DNA from: Mesonia sp. HuA40
Lineage (GTDB): Bacteria > Bacteroidota > Bacteroidia > Flavobacteriales > Flavobacteriaceae
DNA length: 64,000 nt
Direction of reading: 5' to 3'
Assembly (NCBI RefSeq): GCF_008017835.1
Contig: NZ_VRLT01000021.1
Span: 144,261 to 208,260 of the forward strand
How positions within the stretch are numbered: position 1 is the first letter of the stretch; the number at the start of each line of letters is the position of its first letter. Shown in pieces: positions 44,000 through 52,962 of this stretch. The translations under genes and the position numbers were made by a program. The notes under the pieces were generated by a model. The model worked only from the letters and a program-made list of their open reading frames with translations, was not told the origin of the DNA and made no database searches.

Positions 44000-44497
44000 A
44001 TGGCAACAGCAGGTAAAAATTTATCTGAATACGACAAAGCAAGCATCCCAAACGCGAATAACTTTCGGTTTGGGATTGTTGTTTCAGAATGGAATAGCGA
44101 GATCACCGAGAATCTTTTTCAAGGAGCATTCGATGCTTTAATCGATAATGGTGCCATCAAAGAAAATATTGTGCGGTGGAATGTGCCTGGTAGTTTTGAA
44201 TTGATTTACGGTTGCAAAAAGATGCAGCAATCTTACGATATGTTAGACGCAATTATCGCGGTAGGGAATGTAATTCAAGGCGAAACCAAGCATTTTGATT
44301 TTGTTTGCGAAGGCGTAACACAGGGTATAAAAGACTTGAATATTCATAGTGATATTCCGGTGATCTTTTGTGTACTAACCGATAATACCAAGCAACAAAG
44401 TATAGACCGTTCTGGCGGTAAACACGGAAATAAAGGCAGCGAAGCGGCCATTGCAGCCATCAAAATGGCAGCTTTGCGTCAACAAGCTAAATTTTAA
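44000..44497 (+). CDS. ribH: 6,7-dimethyl-8-ribityllumazine synthase
   Basis: RibH makes the lumazine precursor of riboflavin from the butanone phosphate and the ribitylaminopyrimidine. The 165 residues have VVSEWNSEIT (substrate strand), WNVPGSFELIYG near 55, AVGNVIQGETKHFDFVCEGV near 87 with the catalytic His, and the FCVLTDNT strand. A terminator follows the stop. Confidence 0.95.
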   Translation: MATAGKNLSEYDKASIPNANNFRFGIVVSEWNSEITENLFQGAFDALIDNGAIKENIVRWNVPGSFELIYGCKKMQQSYDMLDAIIAVGNVIQGETKHFDFVCEGVTQGIKDLNIHSDIPVIFCVLTDNTKQQSIDRSGGKHGNKGSEAAIAAIKMAALRQQAKF

Positions 44498-44518
44498 GGG
44501 TTATTCTCCCTAAAAAAT

Positions 44519-44548
44519 AGCCGATTAGAACCCTAATCGGCTTTTTTT
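44519..44548 (+). terminator. Rho-independent terminator after ribH
   Basis: A perfect 10-base-pair stem AGCCGATTAG / CTAATCGGCT with a 4-base loop and T7. Confidence 0.92.
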
Positions 44549-44620
44549 ATGTTTATAAGTTTAGCTTGGCTAATTCGGTATTGTTTTTGATTTTCTTTAC
44601 CTTTGAAAAGAGACTAGGTT

Positions 44621-44911
44621 ATGGGAATTTTAAAGCGAAGAAAGAACAAGCAATTTAGTTATAAGCCCCGTTATTATGATGATAAAGGAGAGGGGAGTCC
44701 GTATAAAATAAAAACTAAATACGATCAATTTAGAAAGACCACGGGCAATCCTTTAGGCTTTGTAGGAAATGTAAAATCCGCTTTAGCTGAATTAAAAGAA
44801 AAAGACGAAGATCAAACCAGTCGTAAACGCATTTTGCTTATTGTAGCTATTCTTATATTCCTATTTCTATTATTTATCGAATTTGACTTATCTATATTTT
44901 TACCCGAATAA
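44621..44911 (+). CDS. small conserved membrane protein between ribH and mutL
   Basis: A 96-residue protein with a basic soluble part (KRRKNKQFSYKPRYYDDKG) and one C-terminal membrane helix (about 70-88, RILLIVAILIFLFLLFIEF). It resembles a flavobacterial family that has been labelled riboflavin synthase subunit beta, apparently only because of its neighbour; no enzyme motif is present. mutL follows 3 bases later, so it is cotranscribed with mutL rather than ribH, from which a terminator separates it. Confidence 0.78.
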   Translation: MGILKRRKNKQFSYKPRYYDDKGEGSPYKIKTKYDQFRKTTGNPLGFVGNVKSALAELKEKDEDQTSRKRILLIVAILIFLFLLFIEFDLSIFLPE

Positions 44912-44914
44912 TTT

Positions 44915-46771
44915 ATGGGAGATATAATACAATTACTACCCGACCATGTGGCCAATCAAATCGCAGCAGGTGAGGTGGTACAAAGGCCCGCCTCTGTAGT
45001 AAAAGAATTATTAGAAAATGCTATCGATGCAGGAGCCACTCAAATTAGCTTGGTTTTAAAAGATGCTGGTAAAACCTTAATACAGGTTTCTGATAACGGA
45101 AAGGGTATGAGTGCCACCGATGCACGATTGAGTTTTGAACGGCATGCCACCTCTAAAATTAAACGTGCCGAAGACCTTTTTCAATTAACCACAAAAGGCT
45201 TTCGCGGTGAGGCGCTGGCTTCAATTGCGGCCATTGCGCAAGTTGAGTTAAAATCGAAGCAAGAGCAAGATGAACTAGGTACTTGTATTAAAATAAAAGG
45301 GAGTGAGGTAGAATCTCAAGAGCCTTGTGTTACCCAAAAAGGGACTGTTATAGGCGTTAAAAATTTGTTTTTTAATATTCCTGCTAGACGTAATTTTTTA
45401 AAATCTAACCAAGTGGAAACCCGTCATGTAATTGATGAGTTTCAACGCGTGGCTATTGCTCATGCACAAATAGGTTTTAGTTTGCACCACAACGGTAATG
45501 AATTGTTTAATTTACCAGCGACAAATGCTCGTCAGCGCATTGTACATATTTTTGGTAGTAAAACCAATGAAAAATTAGTTCCTGTTTCAGAAGAAACCGA
45601 ACTGATTAATATCGAGGGATTTGTAGGAAAACCTGCCTATGCCAAGCGAACCCGTAGCGAGCAGTTTTTCTTTGTCAATAACCGTTTTATCAAGTCACCG
45701 TATTTGCATCATGCGGTAAACGCCGCTTTTGAAGGTTTGTTACCCGATAAAGCCCAACCTTCTTATTTTTTATTTTTAAGCATCGATCCTAAGCGCATTG
45801 ATATTAATATACACCCCACTAAAACCGAAATTAAATTTGACGATGAGCACGCTTTGTATGCGATTTTACGCAGTGCGATTAAACATAGTTTAGGGCAGTT
45901 TAATGTTGCACCTATACTCGATTTTGAAAGGGATTCGAGTTTAGACACCCCTTATGATCTTTCTAAGAAAGAAGTACAGGTTCCACAAATAGAGGTTGAT
46001 CGTAACTTTAATCCGTTTGACACCGAAAAACAAGCGGCCAGTCAATCGGCAGCCAAGGCAATGGCGTTTAATCGGCACACGGCTAAAAAGAATGTAGCGT
46101 GGGAAGCATTATATACACAGATTGATGAGCAATTACCCGAAACCAAAATCGAGGTTGAAAGTGAAGAAGTTACGGGTAACCTGTTCGGGCAGCAACAGCA
46201 AGATTTGAGCGGTGATAGTGTTTTTCAATTGCAAAAAAAATATATTGTTTGTCCTTATAAGAATGGTATGTTGCTTATAGATCAAAACCGGGCTCACACG
46301 CGTATCTTATATGAAGAATTATTGCGCAATATAACGGTAAAAGCTGCAGTAAGTCAGCAACTACTATTTCCGCTTTCTTTGCAATATAATGCTATAGAGG
46401 TAGATATGCTGAGTAACTTACGCGAACATCTTGAGCAAATCGGTTTTATTTTTGATAGCATAGACACCTCCGAGGTGAGTATTAGTGGTATTCCTACCTT
46501 GATTAATGAGAGTGAAGTTTCTATTTTATTAGATCAGCTTTTAGCCGATTTTGAGCATGAAATCCCCGATAGCGGATTTTTACAAACCGATGTTTTTGCC
46601 AAGTCTATGGCGCGCAGTATGGCAGTAAAAAATGGCAGTGTGTTGGCTAAAGAAGAACAATTGGCTATAATCAATAGCCTGTTTGCGTGTAAAGAACCAC
46701 AAATTTGTCCGAATAATAAAAAAGTTTTCGTACGTTTAGAAGTTGAAGACTTAGAGAAAAATTTCAGGTAA
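44915..46771 (+). CDS. mutL: DNA mismatch repair protein MutL
   Basis: MutL links mismatch recognition by MutS to strand removal. The N-terminal GHKL ATPase (1-330) is intact: ANQIAAGEVVQRPASVVKEL, DNGKGM and TKGFRGEALASIA. The C-terminal dimerisation domain (about 430-618) has DQNRAHTRILYEE in place of the endonuclease motif DQHAxxER and CPNNKKVFVR in place of the CPHGRP-type motif, so metal-dependent nicking may be altered or lost. The start of the next gene overlaps the stop by one base. Confidence 0.95.
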   Translation: MGDIIQLLPDHVANQIAAGEVVQRPASVVKELLENAIDAGATQISLVLKDAGKTLIQVSDNGKGMSATDARLSFERHATSKIKRAEDLFQLTTKGFRGEALASIAAIAQVELKSKQEQDELGTCIKIKGSEVESQEPCVTQKGTVIGVKNLFFNIPARRNFLKSNQVETRHVIDEFQRVAIAHAQIGFSLHHNGNELFNLPATNARQRIVHIFGSKTNEKLVPVSEETELINIEGFVGKPAYAKRTRSEQFFFVNNRFIKSPYLHHAVNAAFEGLLPDKAQPSYFLFLSIDPKRIDINIHPTKTEIKFDDEHALYAILRSAIKHSLGQFNVAPILDFERDSSLDTPYDLSKKEVQVPQIEVDRNFNPFDTEKQAASQSAAKAMAFNRHTAKKNVAWEALYTQIDEQLPETKIEVESEEVTGNLFGQQQQDLSGDSVFQLQKKYIVCPYKNGMLLIDQNRAHTRILYEELLRNITVKAAVSQQLLFPLSLQYNAIEVDMLSNLREHLEQIGFIFDSIDTSEVSISGIPTLINESEVSILLDQLLADFEHEIPDSGFLQTDVFAKSMARSMAVKNGSVLAKEEQLAIINSLFACKEPQICPNNKKVFVRLEVEDLEKNFR

Positions 46772-47517
46772 TGGGAAGAATAACAGAGACGGTAAAAGTC
46801 TTATTGATAATTAATGTTTTATTTTTTTTCGGGAGTCAATTTTTAGGTGATTTATCCTATCGCTTATTTGCGCTTTGGTTTCCAGAAAACGTGAATTTTC
46901 AGGTCTGGCAGTTGCTTACGCATATGTTTATGCACGGCGATTTAAGTCATATCCTATTTAATATGTTTGCTTTGTATATGTTTGGTAGCGTATTAGAACA
47001 AAGCATCGGGCAGCAACGCTTTTTGTTTTTATATTTTTCTGCTGGTTTAGGAGCAGCCGGACTTCAAATTTTGTTTAGTTATATCGATTATAATAGTGCC
47101 TTTAATGCTGCGCTTGAAGCTGGATTTTCGGTAAATCAAATACAAGAAATGATTTACAATTATAGCAGTACGCAACAAGTTTTTAGTGCCTTGCCTCAAA
47201 ATGTTTCGAGCGATTTACTCAGTAACTATTATACTCCTATGGTAGGAGCTAGTGGAGCTATTTTTGGAGCGCTGGCTGCCTTCGCTGTGATTTATCCTAA
47301 TTTACCTTTGTATATTATTTTTATACCTATTCCTATAAAAGCCAAGTATCTTATTGGGGGCTATTTTGCCATCAATGTATATTCGGCAGTGACTGGTAGT
47401 ACATTATTAGGGCCTAGCAATACAGCATATTGGGCGCATATTGGGGGAGCCGTGATCGGGTTTATAATGATGTGGTATTGGAAAAAAAATCAGTTTAACG
47501 CAAACCGGTGGAATTAG
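46771..47517 (+). CDS. rhomboid-family intramembrane serine protease
   Basis: A 248-residue six-helix membrane protease. The catalytic serine motif GASGAIFG is near residue 160, the partner histidine lies in YWAHIGGAVIGF near 225, and HMFMHGDLSHILFN in the second helix is typical. It overlaps mutL by one base (TAATG) and abuts a second rhomboid gene without gap. Substrates are unknown. Confidence 0.92.
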   Translation: MGRITETVKVLLIINVLFFFGSQFLGDLSYRLFALWFPENVNFQVWQLLTHMFMHGDLSHILFNMFALYMFGSVLEQSIGQQRFLFLYFSAGLGAAGLQILFSYIDYNSAFNAALEAGFSVNQIQEMIYNYSSTQQVFSALPQNVSSDLLSNYYTPMVGASGAIFGALAAFAVIYPNLPLYIIFIPIPIKAKYLIGGYFAINVYSAVTGSTLLGPSNTAYWAHIGGAVIGFIMMWYWKKNQFNANRWN

Positions 47518-48414
47518 ATGGATTGGAGAGATCAATTGCGTGTAAAGTACAAGACGGCTAATGTAGTAGAAAAACTCATTGCCTTAAATATTGGGGTTTT
47601 TGTATTGCAATTTGTATTTCAAACCCTAGCCTTTCTTTTTCAATTCTCAGGTAACTTTTTTGTTAATTGGTTTAGCTTTCCTACTCAAATAGAATTATGG
47701 TTGTATAAACCGTGGAGTGTAATTAGCTACGCTTTCTTACACGCTGGCTTCTTTCACTTGTTATTTAATATGATAGTTTTGCATTTTGCCGGACGATTTT
47801 TTCTTACCTTTTTTGCTCCCAAAAAGCTATTGAATTATTATTTTTTAGGAGCTATAAGTGGCGCGCTGCTTTTTGCCTTGAGCTATAATCTTTTTCCGGT
47901 GTTTTCAAACTTAGGAAATGTGCCTTTGATCGGTGCTTCGGCTGCAGTCATGGCAATTTTGATTGGGGTTGCCACACAAGCCCCTCAAATGCAAATTCGT
48001 CTCTTGTTAATTGGTAATGTAAAACTCTGGCATATTGCGGTGGTCTTTGTAGTTCTAGATGTGATCAGGATTCCTTTTGGTAATGCGGGCGGCCATATTG
48101 CGCACTTAGGAGGTGCCTTGTTGGGGTATGCTTACACCAAACAATTGAATAAAGGCAATGACATTGGTTTGTGGTTTGAAAAGATTTTTGATGCTGTAGC
48201 CGGATGGTTTTCATCTGCATCTTCTAGCAAAAAAACACCTTTTAAAAAAGTATACCGCAATCCTAAAAATACTTATAGCGCAAAGACCAGCACAGCATCA
48301 AAAACCGATAAGCAAAAGAAAATAGATGCTATTTTAGATAAAATTAGTCAGAATGGTTATGAGAGTTTAACCCAGGCAGAGAAAGATTTCTTGTTTAAAG
48401 TAGGTAAAGAGTGA
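47518..48414 (+). CDS. second rhomboid-family protease
   Basis: A 298-residue rhomboid directly following the first. The serine motif is GASAAVMAI (about residue 142) and the histidine motif is GGHIAHLGGALLGY (about 195); FLHAGFFHLLFN matches the second-helix histidine region. A soluble C-terminal tail of about 80 residues (STASKTDKQKKIDAILDKI) distinguishes it; part of that tail resembles the conserved helical tail of other flavobacterial rhomboids (ILDKISQNGYESLTQAEKDFL). The pair probably forms one operon with mutL. Confidence 0.92.
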   Translation: MDWRDQLRVKYKTANVVEKLIALNIGVFVLQFVFQTLAFLFQFSGNFFVNWFSFPTQIELWLYKPWSVISYAFLHAGFFHLLFNMIVLHFAGRFFLTFFAPKKLLNYYFLGAISGALLFALSYNLFPVFSNLGNVPLIGASAAVMAILIGVATQAPQMQIRLLLIGNVKLWHIAVVFVVLDVIRIPFGNAGGHIAHLGGALLGYAYTKQLNKGNDIGLWFEKIFDAVAGWFSSASSSKKTPFKKVYRNPKNTYSAKTSTASKTDKQKKIDAILDKISQNGYESLTQAEKDFLFKVGKE

Positions 48415-48415
48415 T

Positions 48416-49453
48416 ATGAAGGGGCTTAGTGTCTTTAATAAAATAGTGTTTTTTATCAACACCCTCGTGGCTTTGGCATTGTTGCTTGCCTATTTATTGC
48501 CCTATATTCCGCCAGTAACTTTCCCTTTTTTGGCCGTACTTAGCTTAGGTCTACCCATCCTATTTTTACTTAATTTTATATTTGTTATTTACTGGTTGCT
48601 AGGCTTAAAACGTCAAGTTTTTCTTTCTTTAATTATTATTTTAATCGGTTTTAACCACTTGTTATCTTTATATAAAATTAGGTCGCTTGAAGCGGAAGTA
48701 AATCCGCAAAAGGCTATAAGTCTTATGACCTTTAATGTAAGGCAATTTAATGTTTATGATTGGTTGCCTCAACCTAATTTAAAAGCGAGTATAGCAGAAT
48801 TTATAGCACAAGAAGATCCTGATATTTTACTGTTTCAGGAGTATAATCACCAACAAGCCCCAGACTTATCACAATATGCCTATAGTTATTTGCCTGTTTT
48901 GAAAGGAAAAGCGAGTCAGGCTATTTATTCAAAATACCCTATTATTAATCGGGCTTCAGCCGATTTTAAGAATACAGGAAACAATGCACTATACGCCGAT
49001 TTGGTCATTAAAGAGGATACCATCAGGGTTTTTAATATACACTTAGAAAGTTTAAAGATCAATCCTAGTGTAAAAGAGTTACAAAAAGAAAATCGCGAGC
49101 AATTAATCACCCGAGTAGGGCGAAGTTTTAGAAAACAACAGCAGCAAACCGAACAGATATTAGCATTGGTAAACCAGAGCCATTACCCGAGTATTGTGGC
49201 TGGTGACCTTAATAATTCGGCTTTTTCTTATGTCTACCGCCGTTTATCAGAAAATTTTAATGACGCATTTAAAATGGCAGGAGAGGGCTTTGGTAAAACC
49301 TTTGTTTTCGATTTTATACCCCTTCGTATAGATGTTATTTTAACTTCACCCGCTTTTAAGATTATAGATTTTAAAAACTACAGCGAACAGTTATCCGATC
49401 ATTATCCTATTAAGTCTACTTTTTACTTAGATAAATCGGTTGCTAATAAATAA
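48416..49453 (+). CDS. endonuclease/exonuclease/phosphatase-family membrane protein
   Basis: A 345-residue protein with three N-terminal membrane helices (about 8-90) and a C-terminal metal-dependent phosphoesterase domain: TFNVRQFN near 102, QEYNH near 142, IHLESLK, GDLNNSAFS near 263 and SDHYPI near 335. The family cleaves nucleic acid, phospholipid or inositol phosphates; membrane anchoring suggests an extracytoplasmic substrate. It starts one base after the rhomboid stop and overlaps the convergent wbqC-like gene by 31 bases. Confidence 0.88.
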   Translation: MKGLSVFNKIVFFINTLVALALLLAYLLPYIPPVTFPFLAVLSLGLPILFLLNFIFVIYWLLGLKRQVFLSLIIILIGFNHLLSLYKIRSLEAEVNPQKAISLMTFNVRQFNVYDWLPQPNLKASIAEFIAQEDPDILLFQEYNHQQAPDLSQYAYSYLPVLKGKASQAIYSKYPIINRASADFKNTGNNALYADLVIKEDTIRVFNIHLESLKINPSVKELQKENREQLITRVGRSFRKQQQQTEQILALVNQSHYPSIVAGDLNNSAFSYVYRRLSENFNDAFKMAGEGFGKTFVFDFIPLRIDVILTSPAFKIIDFKNYSEQLSDHYPIKSTFYLDKSVANK

Positions 49454-50061
49454 CCAGTTGTGTTATTCCCTTCATTAAATAGCAAATCAACAATAGATAG
49501 ATTGGGAATAAAACCATGTTTTTCTTCGAATACTTGGCTGTAAGCATTCAATTTAAACTGGGGGCTACCTTTGGCATCTACCAAATAGCGACCGTCAAAC
49601 TGAGCCGCATTCGTGGGTTTTGTTTGATATGTAGCTGTGAATTCTGGGTTCCAATCAATTTGCAGGCAATTGGCAATGACTTGCATGGCATCGAGGTTAA
49701 ATTCCCACAATGAAGTATAAGCTTTGTTATATAAATTTATAAATTCATCTTCATAAAATTCAAAAAAAGGCGAAGAGCGATAGGCCGCTTCAAGACTTTT
49801 AAAGTGGTTTTTTTGCCAGGCAAAACTATTTTCTATCGCCACTTCTTTGGTTAGCTTACGCTTGTTCTTATCGCCCGTATGTTTTATAGGAATATTGAGT
49901 AGTAGCTTGCCGTTAGCTCCATAAATATACTGCCTGTTACGGTAGGTTTGTTTTTGATAATTATCGCAAGCCTCAAAACTTATTTTTTTTGCCTGCAGCA
50001 TTAAACTCCATTGTGCAATAGAGCCAAAATAAACCGGATGTACGAGAGCGTTTTCTACCAT
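49423..50061 (-). CDS. WbqC-like family protein
   Basis: A 212-residue protein of the WbqC family (HPVYFGSIAQWSLM near the start, KNHFKSLEAAYRSSPFFEFY), found in polysaccharide and nonribosomal peptide loci and of unknown enzymology. The ATG at 50061 follows lepB with one base between; an in-frame codon at 50103 lies inside lepB and is less likely. Its 3' end overlaps the convergent phosphatase gene. Confidence 0.85.
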   Translation of the reverse strand: MVENALVHPVYFGSIAQWSLMLQAKKISFEACDNYQKQTYRNRQYIYGANGKLLLNIPIKHTGDKNKRKLTKEVAIENSFAWQKNHFKSLEAAYRSSPFFEFYEDEFINLYNKAYTSLWEFNLDAMQVIANCLQIDWNPEFTATYQTKPTNAAQFDGRYLVDAKGSPQFKLNAYSQVFEEKHGFIPNLSIVDLLFNEGNNTTGYLLATDLSK

Positions 50062-50062
50062 T

Positions 50063-51637
50063 TTACTCGCTTTTTTTCTTCTTTCTAAAAGTATTGTAAC
50101 CAATCACAAGAATAAGGCCTATTACAAAGTAATAAAAATAAGAAACTGGTTCGCCCGATCCGCCAACGGTAGTAAACAACCTTTCCCAACGAATTTTATT
50201 CATAAATCCTTGTGCGTTGCCATCCCAACTCATCCAAATGAATACCGGTTTTCCTACAATATGGGTTTCAGGAACAAAGCCCCAGTACCTGCTATCTTCA
50301 CTATTGTGACGATTGTCTCCCATCATCCAATAATAGTTTTGCTTAAAAGTATATTCTTGTATCGGATTCTCGTTAAGGTAAACTTGATTGCCTTTTACTT
50401 GTATGTTTTGTGGAGTACCCCATTCACTACCTTCATATACCTCAATAATACGTTTGTATAGTGCTATATTTTCTGTTGTGATGGGAGTGGTGGCACCTGC
50501 CTGTGGAATATAAATTGGTCCTAATTGATCTTTATTCCAAGCGAAATTAGGGTCTTGAGGGAAAATACCAGCTTCGGCTTGACCGGCAGGATCAATATTT
50601 CTTCTTATCGAAGCGACATTAGGATGATTTTTAAAGCGTTGTAGCGCTTCTTCAGACAATGAACTAAAGTAATATTCACGGTTGTTCTGATTATACCAGC
50701 CAACCGGATCTGTAATATCATACTGTTCATATAAATAACGCAAAGAAAAGCCTTGCCCTTTACCTTTTACGATATAAGAGTATTGCGGCTTGGCACGGTC
50801 ATGCAATTGCAGCGGTTCTCCTTGAATATATATTTTTCCGTCTCGTATAGACAAGCTGTCGCCGGGAACACCTACTGCACGCTTAACGTAATTTGATTTT
50901 TTATCGATGGGTTTATAATAACTGGCTTCCCCCTTATAACCAAAATAAGGAACGGTGTCTACCGGCCAGTTGAATACTACAATATCATTTCGTTCAACTT
51001 CCTCAAATCCGGGTAAGCGAAAGTAGGGGAGTTGAGGCCAAGTGGTATAAGATTTAACGCCTAAAATAGGAATAGTATCGTGTACCATAGGGAATGAAAC
51101 CGTAGTTTTTGGAGTTCTGGCTCCATAATGAAACTTGCTAACAAAAAGAAAATCACCTACCAGTAGTGTTTTCTCTAAAGAGGAAGTAGGTATGGTAAAA
51201 GGTTGTATAAAATAGGTGTGTACAATGGTTGCGGCTACAACGGCGAATAGGATAGAACTTACCCATTCTCCTACCTCTGTTCTAGGTTTAAGACTTCTGT
51301 CTTTAATATGCTTTAAGTCTGCGCTGTAATTGATGATATAAATGTAAAAGCCCAAGCTTAAAATAGCTAACCAAGTATCTGCTACACGATGCTTCCCGAA
51401 ACTTCTTAGTGTTTCTACCCAAAGCACAGGGAAAATGATGAGGTTTACAATGGGGATAAATAGCAAAATCACCCACCACCAAGGCCGATTGATTATTTTT
51501 AACAATATTACGGCATTATAAACAGGAATAAACGCAGTAATGGGGTTTTGGCCCGCAGCTTTATACATTCTCCAAGTTCCTAAGCCGTGCACCAATTGTA
51601 CGACCAAGAAAAACACAAACCACATAAATAAACTCAT
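50063..51637 (-). CDS. lepB: signal peptidase I, long Bacteroidota form
   Basis: LepB removes signal peptides of exported proteins. This 524-residue form has extra N-terminal membrane helices (about 1-105) before the usual anchor (128-145), then the catalytic box IPTSSLEKTLLVGD with Ser153, and the general-base lysine in NYVKRAVGVPGDSL near 249. A long insertion separates this from the last box MGDNRHNSEDSRYWG near 440, as in other Bacteroidota; a final helix is at about 495-515. dapB lies upstream. Confidence 0.93.
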   Translation of the reverse strand: MSLFMWFVFFLVVQLVHGLGTWRMYKAAGQNPITAFIPVYNAVILLKIINRPWWWVILLFIPIVNLIIFPVLWVETLRSFGKHRVADTWLAILSLGFYIYIINYSADLKHIKDRSLKPRTEVGEWVSSILFAVVAATIVHTYFIQPFTIPTSSLEKTLLVGDFLFVSKFHYGARTPKTTVSFPMVHDTIPILGVKSYTTWPQLPYFRLPGFEEVERNDIVVFNWPVDTVPYFGYKGEASYYKPIDKKSNYVKRAVGVPGDSLSIRDGKIYIQGEPLQLHDRAKPQYSYIVKGKGQGFSLRYLYEQYDITDPVGWYNQNNREYYFSSLSEEALQRFKNHPNVASIRRNIDPAGQAEAGIFPQDPNFAWNKDQLGPIYIPQAGATTPITTENIALYKRIIEVYEGSEWGTPQNIQVKGNQVYLNENPIQEYTFKQNYYWMMGDNRHNSEDSRYWGFVPETHIVGKPVFIWMSWDGNAQGFMNKIRWERLFTTVGGSGEPVSYFYYFVIGLILVIGYNTFRKKKKSE

Positions 51638-51663
51638 ATTCTAACTTTTAATTCTTTTACTAA

Positions 51664-52395
51664 TTATTTCTTTTCGTGTAGATTTAACACGTCTTGCATA
51701 TTAAAAATACCTTGTTTTCCTTTTAGCCATTCGGCAGCTACAACAGCACCTAAAGCAAAACCATCTCGTGAATTTGCTTTGTGTTTGATGCTAATCTCAT
51801 CTATTTCGCTCTTGTAGTTAACCCAATGCGTACCAGGAACATTCTCTTCTCGTATAGCGGTGATAGCTAAGGGCTTTGTTTGGTTGCCACCTTTGATTTG
51901 ATTGTCATTGGTGAGCTGCCAGCCGGTATAATCTTGCTGAGCAATAAGATCTTCGGCTAGACTAATGGCCGTGCCGCTAGGCTGATCTAATTTTTTAGTA
52001 TGATGCACTTCGGTTAAGCTAGCTTTGTAATTGGGGTAGGGCTGGAGCAATTGAGCTAATTTTCGATTTAACTCAAAAAAAAGATTCACCCCTAGGCTAA
52101 AATTAGACGCATAAATAAATGCGCTTTTATGTTTTAAGCAACTTTTATGCGCCTCCTCTAAATGGTCTAACCATCCGGTGGTGCCACTTACTACGGGAAC
52201 GCCCAGTTTAAAGCATGTAGTAATATTTTCAAAGGCTGCTTCTGGGATACTAAAATCGATGGCAATATCTTGCTGCTTTAAAAGCTCCTCGTCTAGCTTA
52301 GTATTTGTTTTATAACCGATCTCATGGCCACGTTCGGTAGCTATTTTTTCGATGGTTTTACCCATTCTTCCGTATCCTAATAGCGCAATTTTCAT
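51664..52395 (-). CDS. dapB: 4-hydroxy-tetrahydrodipicolinate reductase
   Basis: DapB reduces the product of DapA in lysine/diaminopimelate synthesis. The 243-residue enzyme is a little shorter than proteobacterial DapB, as is usual in this phylum. It has GYGRMGKTIE at 7-16, VSGTTGW near 72, ASNFSLGVN, the catalytic EVHHTKKLDQPSGTA near 130 and DGFALGAVVAA near the end. The upstream neighbour DUF5683 abuts it exactly. Confidence 0.95.
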   Translation of the reverse strand: MKIALLGYGRMGKTIEKIATERGHEIGYKTNTKLDEELLKQQDIAIDFSIPEAAFENITTCFKLGVPVVSGTTGWLDHLEEAHKSCLKHKSAFIYASNFSLGVNLFFELNRKLAQLLQPYPNYKASLTEVHHTKKLDQPSGTAISLAEDLIAQQDYTGWQLTNDNQIKGGNQTKPLAITAIREENVPGTHWVNYKSEIDEISIKHKANSRDGFALGAVVAAEWLKGKQGIFNMQDVLNLHEKK

Positions 52396-52962
52396 TTATA
52401 ACTTGTAATTTAGTGAGAGTCCGTATGCCGATTTGCCTGTAAACTCGTCGATGTTAAAACGAGGTTTAAGGCTTAGGTCTTCACTTACGTTGAATTGACT
52501 TAAGTGGGCATCTACATTGGCATCTATAATATTCAATATGTAGAAAGCCGCCGAAACCAATATAGATATTTCTTTATTTCTTCTAAATTGTCTTTGTGCA
52601 TCGATTAAAGCCTCAGTTTGAAGAACACCTTGAAATTCATCGTCTTCATAACCTGCTAACCTACGTTTATAGGCATCTCTGTATCGGTGATATTCTTTAT
52701 TGTTCTCAATATAAAAATAGATACCGCCACCAATTCCGGCGTAGACCAAAGGTATTTTCCAATACTTTTTATTATAAGCCTGCCCCAATCCTGGCAAAAC
52801 AGCCGAGTAAAATGCGGCTTTAGATGGCGCCAACGGGTCGTATTCTTTTGCTGGTTCTTGTAATTCTTGGACTCGATTAATACTCAGACTGTCGGTCTGA
52901 CTAAAGCTACTGAGCGATCCCAGTACAAAAACGATAAGTATAAAAAAAAGTTTGTTATTCAC
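52396..52962 (-). CDS. DUF5683 family protein
   Basis: A 188-residue exported protein: signal peptide 1-21 (FSQ cleavage), then the DUF5683 body with a hydrophobic hairpin (AAFYSAVLPGLGQAYNKKYWKIPLVYAGIGGGIYF, about 50-85) and a charged helical part. In Flavobacteriaceae it is regularly found between parB and dapB, as here. Its start overlaps the parB stop by 8 bases. Function unknown. Confidence 0.87.
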   Translation of the reverse strand: MNNKLFFILIVFVLGSLSSFSQTDSLSINRVQELQEPAKEYDPLAPSKAAFYSAVLPGLGQAYNKKYWKIPLVYAGIGGGIYFYIENNKEYHRYRDAYKRRLAGYEDDEFQGVLQTEALIDAQRQFRRNKEISILVSAAFYILNIIDANVDAHLSQFNVSEDLSLKPRFNIDEFTGKSAYGLSLNYKL

